A DNA stretch of 64,000 nucleotides from Clostridium rhizosphaerae (GCF_016765585.1 NZ_JAESWC010000014.1:310001-374000), one strand, 5' to 3'. Positions 15,762 through 24,142 are shown, numbered from the stretch's first letter. The notes: generated by a model not told the origin, from the letters alone. Numbers and translations are program-made.

Positions 15762-16682
15762 TTATGGTCTGTAACTGCACAAAATCCTGCAGTCTCCTCG
15801 TATTTCATATTCCTTTACAGATGCCGGAATTAAAAGTGTTTCTGTGTAATGCAGACAATACTTTTCTTTATCTATTATAATATCACAATCATTGAGCACA
15901 CAAGTAACTATATGATACTTATTCTCTTTAAATATTCTCTGAATTCCAATGGTGTCAATTACATCTACTTTGAATTCTTTTGATTCAACTCCAGTCCTAA
16001 TTCCGTTCTTATTTCTTGCCTTCAGCGGAAATTCCTTTTTATTTGCGCTAAGAGAAGTGTCAAGCACCTGAAATCCTTTATCCAAATGCAGTTCACGTCC
16101 CCTGCCGTAATCATACATACGGTAGGTTACACCTCCAAAGCTTCCTATTTCCATAACCAGTGTTCCTTTTCCACAAGCATGTATAATACCAGCAGGAATA
16201 TAAATAAAATCACCTGGTTTAACATTAATTCTAGTAAGATACTTTTCAATGTTACCATTTATTGCAGCATGCCTCAAGAGTTCCTGATCATCTGTATTGC
16301 AGCCAGCAATAACAGATGTATCTTCATCGCATTGAAGTACATACCAGGATTCTGATTTACCAAAGTCATTTTCAACTTTTTCAGCATACTCCTGATTTGG
16401 ATGAACCTGAATAGACAAATCCTCTTTTGCATCAATGTATGCGGCACGAATCATCTGGTCGCTTGTGTCATCTCCCATAAGCTCTTTTTGGTGAAGGCTT
16501 ATTAAATCACGCAGATTCATACCTTCATACTCACTATTCAATATGGAATTTTCACTTTTTTTATAGGCACACACTTCACGAACTATTCCTACACCTGTCT
16601 CCAGCTTTCTTAAATTAGAAAGGTAATCCCCTGCCCAAGGTGTCTTTATGTTTACAGACTGCAGCCTAATTGGTTTCATCAT
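15762..16682 (-). CDS. Class I mannose-6-phosphate isomerase
   Basis: 306 residues from the ATG at 16682, which overlaps the previous gene's stop as ATGA; the in-frame ATG at 16697 lies upstream of the AAAGGA site. It is a cupin-type type I phosphomannose isomerase that interconverts mannose 6-phosphate and fructose 6-phosphate. Zinc ligands are visible in LSIQVHPNQEYAEK (QxH), SWYVLQ and IPAGIIHACGKGTLVMEIGS (His). It is a second copy of the fold present in the C-terminal half of the 610-residue protein two genes upstream. Either the two differ in substrate or one has another role. Confidence 0.87.
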   Translation of the reverse strand: MMKPIRLQSVNIKTPWAGDYLSNLRKLETGVGIVREVCAYKKSENSILNSEYEGMNLRDLISLHQKELMGDDTSDQMIRAAYIDAKEDLSIQVHPNQEYAEKVENDFGKSESWYVLQCDEDTSVIAGCNTDDQELLRHAAINGNIEKYLTRINVKPGDFIYIPAGIIHACGKGTLVMEIGSFGGVTYRMYDYGRGRELHLDKGFQVLDTSLSANKKEFPLKARNKNGIRTGVESKEFKVDVIDTIGIQRIFKENKYHIVTCVLNDCDIIIDKEKYCLHYTETLLIPASVKEYEIRGDCRILCSYRP

Positions 16683-17248
16683 ATCTGTCCTTTCCATATG
16701 ATTTCACCATTTTCTTTATAGCAGCGGTATGGGAAACCTTTTTCTTCGATTTTTTTATGATTTTGCTTGCTGGATGGAAGGCTGCAGGCAGCAACAGCTA
16801 GCACCGTATCCCCACTGTTTATTATTCTATGAGCGTAATGCCCATTAATATAGTGAAGTGATCCCTTAAATACTTTTTCTACATAAAAGTCATCTTTGCC
16901 GTCCCAAAATATCAAAAAGCCTGTACCACCTAAACCGTAATAATATTCATCGCAATCACTGTCATCATGGTAGTGGCCTGAAGTCATGGCACATTCTCCA
17001 TCTACGGTAAAGGGATTTATATAGGTAATACCCCACTGGAGATTACCCTTAACGAAGCTCTCACGATTAAAGTTCTGATTCGCTACCTTATATGCAATTT
17101 CATCGCCAAAATCTTTGATAGCCTCATTATTCTTGTATACATTTGTACATTCTCTAATCAATTTTTGACGCCACTTCACATTCTGTCCACTTAACTCAAA
17201 ATCATCCCAGAATTTTTGAATAGCTTTTGGTTCTCTAATAAAATCCAT
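16679..17248 (-). CDS. Cupin-type glucose-6-phosphate isomerase
   Basis: 189 residues with the metal-binding cupin signature TSGHYHDDSDCDEYYYGLGG (about residues 89-108): two His and a Glu bind a divalent metal, and a later His in NGHYAHRIINSGD completes the site. This is the pattern of archaeal-type cupin phosphoglucose isomerase, unrelated to the common bacterial Pgi. It should interconvert glucose 6-phosphate and fructose 6-phosphate. It sits between two mannose-6-phosphate isomerase-type genes and overlaps the next one by 4 bp. A different sugar phosphate is possible. Confidence 0.85.
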   Translation of the reverse strand: MDFIREPKAIQKFWDDFELSGQNVKWRQKLIRECTNVYKNNEAIKDFGDEIAYKVANQNFNRESFVKGNLQWGITYINPFTVDGECAMTSGHYHDDSDCDEYYYGLGGTGFLIFWDGKDDFYVEKVFKGSLHYINGHYAHRIINSGDTVLAVAACSLPSSKQNHKKIEEKGFPYRCYKENGEIIWKGQI

Positions 17249-17262
17249 GATTTACCCCCCAT

Positions 17263-19095
17263 TTATAAAATATAATTTTCAAAATTAGGCCTTAGATAAG
17301 TTTTATGAATAACTGCAGGCTGATATCCCTTATTAACAATTACATAATCCGTAATTGAGGCTGGAATAACTACAATCTCCAGGTACTTTTGACAAAATTT
17401 AAAGTCCGGATTAGATTTTGAATATACCTCTATTTCTTCACCATCCACAAGCGTTATTACCGTAAACTGATCATTTTTACTTGCTTCATAGCTTCCATTT
17501 GTGTTGAGCTCTACACGTCTGATTTGGTAATACATTAAATCTGTATCACCTACAATAAACTCCTTAAAGTCATCGCTTTCTTTCAATAAAATTGGTTCTA
17601 TTGCAATATTCTTCTTAACCCAATCCGCATTTCTATCATATTCCAAAACTTTCTTAGCATTATTAAGGTGAATAGGACGAGTGTTGCCATCCTTATCCTT
17701 GCGATTATAATCATAAATCTTATAGGTATAGGAGCCTATAGTTAAGCTTCCAAGTTCTAGTATAAGCTGATTCTGACCTGAAGCATGGATAGTACCCCCT
17801 GGCAGCATAACCTGCTTACCTGGAATGGAATCTTCTGCGTTTATATATTTTTTGTAATCAACCTCGGTTCCATCCTGCTGAGATTTTTCCGTTAAGTCAA
17901 TGAATTCCTTCACATCTGCGTTGTTTTTAAAGCCCACATAGGTTTTTGCATTATGCCCCGTAGCGATAACATAATAAGCTTCATCCTGAGATCCTTTTTC
18001 ACGGTAATTTTCCCTTGAGAAACTTCCTCTTGGATGTACCTGTATTGACATATTTCCGTTGCTATGGTACGTATCATCATAATTAAAGCGAACTGGAAAA
18101 TAGCCTTCAAATTTCTTATCTGCCTTCTCACCTATGATTTTCTTACTAGCATAACTCATAAAAGTTGCAAAGGGCAATTCAAAGTTATATGAATTCACAT
18201 CCACAACAATACTGACTTCCATAGGAATAAATTCAAAAATCCAAGCTATGTTTTTCGCAATATCCATAGGAAGGTTCCTTACTTTTCTAATGTATTCCCC
18301 TCCCCAAATACCTTCCAAATAAACAGGTTTGCACCTAAAAGGATATTGAACTAGTGTACTTAGCATGTCCTTAAGCGCTTCAAAGGGCAGCATCATGTAT
18401 TCATCATCATTATTTCCATCAACATAAAAATCGATTGTACCAGCATTCACAAGCCTCTTTCTCTGATGAACCACCACTTCAAAATCAACAAAATAGTTGC
18501 GGCGCATTAGAGCATTAAAAGGTCTTGGTTTTTTATCACCTATATTCATGAATTTACCTTCACGTGCACGGATGGCAGCACTCTTAGGTGAAATGTCAAT
18601 ATATACTACCTTATCAGCAATATTAAGCAGAGGCTGTACTGTAGCCCCATGTCCATAGACAATGCAGATTCCTTTAAAGCTTTGAATCTCTTTTATGCTG
18701 TCATTTAATTTTTTATCATCTATTAAATTATCAATTTTTCCATCAAACAATTTTCCAAACAGCAGTACAGGGTCATCCTCATAGTTTAAAGGCAGATTTG
18801 ACTTTGTGAGTTCATTAATTTCTTTTTCACTTAAATATACATCTTTCATATCAAACAACTTACTGTTTTGACCGATTATTTGTCTTTGCAGTTCATTTAC
18901 AAAGTTTTCAAAGCTGCTCCCTACGTACCCATCTACCAAAATGACAGACTTTGCAGATGGCTTTACACTTCCTATGATTGTTTTTGCTACATCCTGATTC
19001 CCTACTATAATGGCATTCTTAACATATGACGATAATTTTGGACGATTAATTGCAGTTAAATCATCATATGCTAATGGTTTAAACATAAAACTCAT
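17263..19095 (-). CDS. Two-domain protein: kinase-like N-terminus and class I mannose-6-phosphate isomerase
   Basis: 610 residues from the ATG at 19095, which follows AGAGGGG; the upstream ATG at 19116 overlaps that site. Residues about 35-240 resemble a nucleoside or small-molecule kinase domain (ILVDGYVGSSFENFVNEL, then IVYGHGATVQPLL and VVYIDISPKSAAIRAREG). The P-loop lacks the usual GK[ST], so phosphotransfer is doubtful. Residues about 265-610 are a type I phosphomannose isomerase with IWGGEYIRKV, MSIQVHPRGSF, DEAYYVIA and LPGGTIHASGQNQLILELGS. It is the first gene of the operon, divergent from a glycosidase gene. The N-terminal domain might sense or bind a sugar nucleotide or phosphosugar; this is a guess. 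Confidence 0.8.
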   Translation of the reverse strand: MSFMFKPLAYDDLTAINRPKLSSYVKNAIIVGNQDVAKTIIGSVKPSAKSVILVDGYVGSSFENFVNELQRQIIGQNSKLFDMKDVYLSEKEINELTKSNLPLNYEDDPVLLFGKLFDGKIDNLIDDKKLNDSIKEIQSFKGICIVYGHGATVQPLLNIADKVVYIDISPKSAAIRAREGKFMNIGDKKPRPFNALMRRNYFVDFEVVVHQRKRLVNAGTIDFYVDGNNDDEYMMLPFEALKDMLSTLVQYPFRCKPVYLEGIWGGEYIRKVRNLPMDIAKNIAWIFEFIPMEVSIVVDVNSYNFELPFATFMSYASKKIIGEKADKKFEGYFPVRFNYDDTYHSNGNMSIQVHPRGSFSRENYREKGSQDEAYYVIATGHNAKTYVGFKNNADVKEFIDLTEKSQQDGTEVDYKKYINAEDSIPGKQVMLPGGTIHASGQNQLILELGSLTIGSYTYKIYDYNRKDKDGNTRPIHLNNAKKVLEYDRNADWVKKNIAIEPILLKESDDFKEFIVGDTDLMYYQIRRVELNTNGSYEASKNDQFTVITLVDGEEIEVYSKSNPDFKFCQKYLEIVVIPASITDYVIVNKGYQPAVIHKTYLRPNFENYIL

Positions 19096-19146
19096 GATAT
19101 TTTCCCCTCTCCTCATAAAATAATAGTGAATTTATTCTCTATTTTT

Positions 19147-19175
19147 AATATAAACCTTTTGTAATATGATTTCAA
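19147..19175 (-). promoter_or_regulatory. Promoter of the isomerase operon
   Basis: On the minus strand: TTGAAA (19170-19175), 17-bp spacer, TATATT (19147-19152). The -35 and spacer are inside the dyad at 19160-19187. Confidence 0.6.
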
Positions 19176-19226
19176 TGTTTTATTACATTTTTATTTTGTT
19201 TGTAATTGTGTTTCAATAATGTTACA
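19160..19226. promoter_or_regulatory. Paired operator-like dyads in the divergent promoter
   Basis: Site 1 at 19160-19187 runs from TGTAAT to ATTACA; site 2 at 19201-19226 runs from TGTAAT to GTTACA. Both contain TTTCAAT, and each covers one of the two divergent -35 elements. The half-site TGTAAT/ATTACA is also that of HexR, an RpiR-family regulator, though the spacing here is longer. The RpiR protein at 14895 is the obvious candidate ligand. Confidence 0.6.
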
Positions 19227-19239
19227 ATTAAATTAATAT
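19211..19239 (+). promoter_or_regulatory. Promoter of the glycosidase gene
   Basis: TTTCAA (19211-19216), 17-bp spacer, TAATAT (19234-19239). It mirrors the minus-strand promoter and overlaps operator-like site 2. Confidence 0.5.
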
Positions 19240-19276
19240 AAAATTATTTCTTATTAAGTGTTTTAGGAGGGAAAAT

Positions 19277-20647
19277 ATGAAAATCACTGTCGATGCTAAA
19301 CATGCATATAGAAAGTGGCCGCATGTTGAAAAATTTCAGAATACAACCTTGCGTTATACTCCTTCTTCTTCATTTCCTGAAGTAATGGAAAAAGTAATTG
19401 GACGCCCATCGATTATCAGGTTATTTGTGACATTAGATGAGGTCTGGGACTATCGTACCGACACATATCATTGGGACTATCCTATTGGCGTGAACCCATA
19501 TATAGGGGATAAAAATCACTACGCTTATGATTGGCCATTAACTGTTCCATCACCGGTCAACGCCCATATACAGGAATACCTGATTTCACATTCAGCATAT
19601 TCGGATGAGGTACTTTTAAATTTACGCAGGTATGAGCGAGAAACTGTAGATGGTGTAATCACCTATGAACAGTATGAAAGGGTATTTGAAAAAGTTGTGG
19701 AATATTATAAGGATTTGTGCCCAAACATCACCTATATCGAATGCTGCAATGAAGTAGAGCTGCCTCAGTTTGGAAACTTAAATATGAAAGAGTATTATAA
19801 ACTTTATAAGTGTGCCTGCCGCGGAATTCAAAGATTAAATCAAAAGCACAATTACAAAATGCCTCTTAAAATCGGCGGCTTCGGAATGTCCAGCGGTATC
19901 TCCCACTGGAGCTATTGGCAGGAATTTTTAGAGTTATTAAGTAAGGATGAGAATAGAAGCATTGATTTCTACTCCATGCATGAATACCATACTAACCCAC
20001 AGCGTATCATGGAGTTCTACATGCGCCACCAAGAGATAATTCATGAGCTGAAGCTCCCTGATTTACCCTTACTTATGACTGAATATGGACTGAGAGTGGG
20101 ACTTGGTGATGCAGGACGACCTACAAATATTCAAAACTCATGCGGTGAAATTGCAGGAATGATATTGGCCTCACACTGCCCAAGCTTAAAAATATTTCCT
20201 TGGTGTACTTTCCATAACCCCAATCAACAGCTTGGCAGAACCATGTTCATACTAAATGAAGCTAATGAATATCTTCCTACACCAAATGCGCATGCAATGA
20301 CCATGTTTAAAATGCTTGGAGAGCATGAGCTTATGATTGAAGAGTATCTGGAAAACAAAGTAGTTGCAACAATAGATGAAGAGAGGATATGTGTTTTAAT
20401 TTCAAATCCAGGACAAGCAGAAACCGAAATAGAATTAGTATTAGACAAGCTAGAAAACGGCAGCTATGATATCCATCAATATATGGTAAGTAATGACTTG
20501 AACAACTGCCTTACAAATCCTTCCTCACGCTCATTGCAGGCAACAAAGGAGCTTAATACTGAAGTAGATAATCATAAATTATGTATATATGATAAAATGA
20601 TAGGAAATGCATTTTGTCTATGGACAATAAAACTCCACAATAGATAA
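19277..20647 (+). CDS. Clan GH-A-like glycoside hydrolase, family unresolved
   Basis: 456 residues with no signal peptide, so cytoplasmic. Two motifs fit a retaining (beta/alpha)8 glycosidase: YIECCNEVELPQFG (about residues 153-166), with Asn-Glu as acid/base, and LLMTEYGLRVG (about 262-272), with Glu as nucleophile. The overall look is GH39- or GH5-like, but I cannot place it in a family. It is divergent from the three-isomerase operon and shares its operator region, so it probably releases the sugar whose phosphate the isomerases handle. No transporter or sugar kinase is adjacent. TTTTAGGAGGG precedes the ATG. Confidence 0.65.
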   Translation: MKITVDAKHAYRKWPHVEKFQNTTLRYTPSSSFPEVMEKVIGRPSIIRLFVTLDEVWDYRTDTYHWDYPIGVNPYIGDKNHYAYDWPLTVPSPVNAHIQEYLISHSAYSDEVLLNLRRYERETVDGVITYEQYERVFEKVVEYYKDLCPNITYIECCNEVELPQFGNLNMKEYYKLYKCACRGIQRLNQKHNYKMPLKIGGFGMSSGISHWSYWQEFLELLSKDENRSIDFYSMHEYHTNPQRIMEFYMRHQEIIHELKLPDLPLLMTEYGLRVGLGDAGRPTNIQNSCGEIAGMILASHCPSLKIFPWCTFHNPNQQLGRTMFILNEANEYLPTPNAHAMTMFKMLGEHELMIEEYLENKVVATIDEERICVLISNPGQAETEIELVLDKLENGSYDIHQYMVSNDLNNCLTNPSSRSLQATKELNTEVDNHKLCIYDKMIGNAFCLWTIKLHNR

Positions 20648-20683
20648 TATTAAGCTTATTTGTGGTTTTAGTTTATTTAACAT

Positions 20684-20714
20684 AATGGCTCTAGCAAAAT
20701 CTGCTAGAGCCATT
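20684..20714 (-). terminator. Terminator kept beside the second tRNA-Ser remnant
   Basis: Arms ATGGCTCTAGCA and TGCTAGAGCCAT. It corresponds to the terminators at 9372-9407 and 23863-23895 and may also end transcription of the glycosidase gene. Confidence 0.7.
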
Positions 20715-20720
20715 AATTTT

Positions 20721-20850
20721 TGGCGGAGAGAGTGGGATTTGGTTCGGGGACGCTTAAGAGCGGTGGCTTCCCAGCCACCAATCGTCCCGCATAAGGTCAT
20801 TTAGGCCTTATGCCCCACGGAACGGAATAACCCGTTCGCCTGTTTTCGAG
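20721..20850 (-). pseudogene. tRNA-Ser 3' half interrupted by a 74-nt structured insert
   Basis: 20721-20740 matches the 3' end of the tRNA-Ser at 23901 exactly; 20814-20850 matches its middle (23924-23960) through the anticodon. Between them lies a G+C-richer insert (20741-20813) with three stems: GGGGACG/CGTCCC, GGTGGCT/AGCCACC with a TCCC loop, and GCATAAGG/CCTTATGC. After the anticodon loop the match stops and TGCTGAAGACTTTT follows (20854-20867), as at the outer remnant. It reads as an att-site remnant that was later invaded by a small palindromic element. Confidence 0.75.
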
Positions 20851-21042
20851 TTGTGCTGAAGACTTTTTTATAGTCTTTAGCATTGATGAATGCTTGTTTT
20901 TATTGATGCTTATTTTCGACGCCATGACATCTAGTTTCAGCTAATTAGTATTACTTTATTAAAGTCGTCGATATTTTGTCGTCGTGTGGGCGTCATACAG
21001 CATTAGTATCAGAAGTAATATAAATATCACTATTTAGTTTGT
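20851..21042. other. Element-end sequence with right copy of the direct repeat
   Basis: Non-coding. TGCTGAAGACTTTT at 20854-20867 repeats 9473-9486. The 32-bp repeat at 20963-20994 matches 9015-9046 at 29 of 32 positions. On the minus strand the second copy could encode LYDAHTTTKYRRL and a stop pointing toward the tRNA remnant, the usual orientation of an integrase gene's end; this is weak evidence. Confidence 0.5.
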
Positions 21043-23580
21043 CTAATATGCTTTAGCATAAACTACATTTGTAAAGTTACTATATATTTTTGTTGTTCCA
21101 ACTAATCTATATGCTTTCACTTTGTAATAGTAAGTATTTCCTCTTATTAATCCTGTATTTACAAAACTCAAAGATGTTGTGGCTTTCAATAAACTATATG
21201 TTCCATTACTTGAACTCGCTCTGTATAACTCATATCCACTTGCTCCTGATACTGCATTCCATGAAGTAGTTATACTAGTTGAACTTGTTCTTACTGCTTT
21301 ACAATTTACTGGTACTGCTGGTACTGCCTTTATACTTACTACAGTTGAGTAATTTCCATATATTTTTGTTGTTCCTACTAATCTATATGATCTTATTTTA
21401 TAATAGTATGTTATTCCTGTTGATAGTCCTGTATTATTATAACTTAATACTGTTCCTGCTACTGTCCCTGCTAATGAATATGTTCCTGTACTGCTTGTTG
21501 ATCTCCATACTTCATACCCGCTTGCTCCAGCTAGTGTACTCCAACTTGTACTTATACTATTATATCCCGTTGATGTTGATTTTACTCCTGTTGGTGCACC
21601 CGGAACCGGCTTTGCACTTGCTATTGGTGAATAGTCACTATATACTTTTGTTGTTCCATTTAATGCATATGCTCTTACTTTATAATAATACGTTGCTCCG
21701 GTTGATAGTCCTGTATTATTGTAACTTAATACTGTTCCAGCTACTGTCCCTGCTAATGAATATGTTCCTGTACTGCTTGTTGATCTCCATATTTCATATC
21801 CACTTGCTCCAGCTACTGTGCTCCAACTTGTACTTATACTATTATATCCTGCTGATGTTGATTTTACTCCTGTTGGTGCACCCGGAACCGGCTTTGCACT
21901 TACTATTGGTGAATAGTCACTATATACTTTGGTTGTTCCATTTAATGCATATGCTCTTACTTTATAATAGTACGTTGTTCCGGTTGATAGTCCTGTATTA
22001 TTGTAACTTAATACTGTTCTAGCTACTGTCCCTGCTAATGAATATGTTCCTGTACTGCTTGTTGCTCTCCATAATTCATATCCGCTTGCTCCAGCTACTG
22101 TACTCCAACTTGTACTTATACTATTATATCCTGAAGATACTGACTTTGTATTTACAGGTGTCGCTGGATTACTAATCCATTTTGCATATAAAGTTATGTT
22201 CCCTGCAACTTTATCAGCTGCGAAATACCATGGCGTTATACATGTTGACTCCTTATACCATCCTCCAAAAGTAAAACCAGCTTTTGTAGGTACTATTGGT
22301 GCCGTTATTAAAGTATTATTATCTGCTTGTACACTTCCTACAACACTTCCATGACTGTTAAATGTCACTGTATACTTTATTGGAGGCAGTTCTTGGAATA
22401 TTAAATGATTATAAGTTGCATAAGTCTGTGCGTAAGAGCCTCCAACCCCCTTTATTTTAAAATTCGAATTACAGCTATCGAATGTTAAATAGCCAATATC
22501 AGTAACACTTTGGGGTACGGTTACTTCTGTTAAAGATGGACAGGAATAAAATGCATAATCCCCAATGCTTGTAACACTATCTGGAATTATTATATTGGTA
22601 AATGCATCACAGTGAGCAAAGGCATTAAAATCTATGATTTTAACACTGTTTGGGATTGTTATGTTTGGAAGAGCTTTGCACATTAGAAAAGCACGACCTC
22701 CAATAGTTATAACACTGTTTGGAATTGTTATATTTGTAAGAACTTCACATTCCTCAAAGGCCCTATATCCAATACTTGTAATACCATTGGGAAGTGTTAT
22801 ACTTGCAAGTTTCCAACATCTATAAAACATAAAATCGTTAATTTTTGTGATCTTATTTGATAATTTTACATTTGTTAAAGCCCAACAATCATAAAATAAA
22901 TAATCTCCTACATTTATAACACTGTCAGGCATTACCACATTATTAAGCACATTACATTCTTGAAATGCACTATCTCCAATACTTGTGACACTGTTTGGAA
23001 TTATTATATTTGTAAGACCTTTACAATCGAAAAATGCACGATCCCCAATACGTGTAACACTACCCGGAATTGTTATAGCTGTAAATGCTTTGCAATCTTG
23101 AAAAGTACTATTTTCTATATTACGAAGATTAGTTGGAAGTGTTATATTAGGAAGCAATATACAATATGCAAATGCACTATCTCCTATGCTTGTTACACTA
23201 TTTGGTATTGATATGTTTACAAGAGATGAGCAATAATAGAATGCAAAACTACCTATACTTGTAACAGTATTTGGAATTGTTACACTGGTTAATGCTCTGT
23301 ATTTAGCAGCATTATCTCCATTAATACCATCATTTCCACTAAAAGCATTATTCCCTATACTCGTAACCGTATGTCCATCTATGGAACTAGGTATTGTAAT
23401 ATTTGTATCACTCCCATTATAACCTGTAATTGAATATGTAACTCCATCTTCAGACTGCCAAGTAAAACCATTTGCATCTGTGCCTGTTGTAGCTGCAACA
23501 ACATGCATGACATTAAAGCTTACAAATAAACCCATCATAACAAATATTAATGATATTATCTTCATTTTACTCTTTTTCAT
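21043..23580 (-). CDS. Secreted BspA-type leucine-rich-repeat protein with InlB-like and fibronectin-III-like repeats
   Basis: 845 residues. Signal peptide at 1-30 (MKKSKMKIISLIFVMMGLFV, cleavage near VVAA). Residues about 60-390 hold roughly 13 BspA-type leucine-rich repeats of about 23 residues, with the pattern IPNSVTSIGDSAFxxC. Residues about 400-470 form an InlB/Listeria-Bacteroides repeat (GFTFGGWYKE...ITLYAKW). Four fibronectin-III-like repeats of about 94 residues complete it (SGYNSISTSWSTVAGASGYE...YYYKVRAY). No LPXTG or other anchor is seen, so it is secreted or held loosely. Repeats 1-3 of the last group are nearly identical in DNA, allowing copy-number change. It is the only gene between the two right-hand tRNA-Ser sequences. 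A surface adhesion role is inferred. Confidence 0.85.
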   Translation of the reverse strand: MKKSKMKIISLIFVMMGLFVSFNVMHVVAATTGTDANGFTWQSEDGVTYSITGYNGSDTNITIPSSIDGHTVTSIGNNAFSGNDGINGDNAAKYRALTSVTIPNTVTSIGSFAFYYCSSLVNISIPNSVTSIGDSAFAYCILLPNITLPTNLRNIENSTFQDCKAFTAITIPGSVTRIGDRAFFDCKGLTNIIIPNSVTSIGDSAFQECNVLNNVVMPDSVINVGDYLFYDCWALTNVKLSNKITKINDFMFYRCWKLASITLPNGITSIGYRAFEECEVLTNITIPNSVITIGGRAFLMCKALPNITIPNSVKIIDFNAFAHCDAFTNIIIPDSVTSIGDYAFYSCPSLTEVTVPQSVTDIGYLTFDSCNSNFKIKGVGGSYAQTYATYNHLIFQELPPIKYTVTFNSHGSVVGSVQADNNTLITAPIVPTKAGFTFGGWYKESTCITPWYFAADKVAGNITLYAKWISNPATPVNTKSVSSGYNSISTSWSTVAGASGYELWRATSSTGTYSLAGTVARTVLSYNNTGLSTGTTYYYKVRAYALNGTTKVYSDYSPIVSAKPVPGAPTGVKSTSAGYNSISTSWSTVAGASGYEIWRSTSSTGTYSLAGTVAGTVLSYNNTGLSTGATYYYKVRAYALNGTTKVYSDYSPIASAKPVPGAPTGVKSTSTGYNSISTSWSTLAGASGYEVWRSTSSTGTYSLAGTVAGTVLSYNNTGLSTGITYYYKIRSYRLVGTTKIYGNYSTVVSIKAVPAVPVNCKAVRTSSTSITTSWNAVSGASGYELYRASSSNGTYSLLKATTSLSFVNTGLIRGNTYYYKVKAYRLVGTTKIYSNFTNVVYAKAY
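21270..22150 (-). repeat. Tandem repeats of about 280-290 bp encoding fibronectin-III-like domains
   Basis: Three units near 21313-21590, 21591-21880 and 21881-22150 are almost identical in DNA, sharing for example CTATTATATCC and TAGTCCTGTATTATTGTAAC. A fourth, diverged unit lies at 21043-21312. The pattern suggests recent duplication inside the gene and allows expansion or loss by recombination. Confidence 0.75.
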
Positions 23581-23862
23581 CTCTATTCTCCTTTCAAAAA
23601 TAAAAATATTTCATTTTTTTATTAGTAGATAAAACTATTATAATATTACTATTATCGTATTTTTCATTTTTTTCTTAATTTCTTTTTTCTACCGATAAAC
23701 AAAAGTTTATCAAAAAACCTCCGTTACTTATGATACGGTTCATTGTACAAAATTCTAAACCCAGTATTTCGGTTTTCACTTTATCATCCACTTTCGCTTA
23801 ATTTTTTCAATTTCGTCGTCAAACAGGTGACACAAAGCACAACTTCATCAAAAAATCCGCAC
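23581..23862. other. Upstream region of the leucine-rich-repeat gene
   Basis: No gene seen. GGAGAATAGAG before the ATG is the ribosome binding site on the minus strand. AAAAGTTTATC near 23701 forms a weak inverted repeat with ATAAACAAAAG. The segment TTTCGTCGTC near 23812 faintly recalls the direct repeats at 9015 and 20963. Confidence 0.4.
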
Positions 23863-23895
23863 AAAAAAGCTCTAGCAAAAACTGCTAGAGCCTTT
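23863..23895 (-). terminator. Terminator of tRNA-Ser(CGA)
   Basis: Arms GCTCTAGC (23869-23876) and GCTAGAGC (23884-23891), with a T-run on the minus strand. Confidence 0.8.
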
Positions 23896-23900
23896 CATTC

Positions 23901-23992
23901 TGGCGGAGAGAGTGGGATTTGAACCCACGGAACGGAATAACCCGTTCGCCTGTTTTCGAGGCAGGTACCATAGACCACTCGGACATCTCTCC
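23901..23992 (-). tRNA. tRNA-Ser(CGA)
   Basis: Read on the minus strand: acceptor GGAGAGA pairs with TCTCTCC, CCA is encoded, the long variable arm (AACGGG/CCGTT) is typical of serine tRNAs, and TTCAAAT lies in the T loop. The anticodon loop is CTCGAAA, giving anticodon CGA for UCG codons. It is the intact copy at the right border of a segment that has two 3' halves of the same tRNA farther left. Confidence 0.93.
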
Positions 23993-24142
23993 AAATAAAT
24001 ATCTTAATAATTATACTATATTATTTTGAAGTAAACAATAATTATGCTACATATTTGTTTACTTTAGGTTTAAAATAGTAATATAATATTTAGTGCAAAT
24101 AGAAAATATTATCTAAAGATAATTGTTATTAGGGAGGAAATC

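Noticed and set aside
17263-19095. Active kinase fused to the isomerase
   Set aside because: The expected P-loop position reads GYVGSSF with no GK[ST], so kinase activity is not supported.
21279-22022. 247-codon open frame opposite the fibronectin-III repeats
   Set aside because: It is almost only Leu, Tyr and Ile, repeats with the DNA repeats, and lies antisense to a clear secreted protein.
21043-23580. Sortase-anchored or S-layer protein
   Set aside because: There is no LPXTG, cell-wall-binding repeat or SLH domain at the C-terminus.
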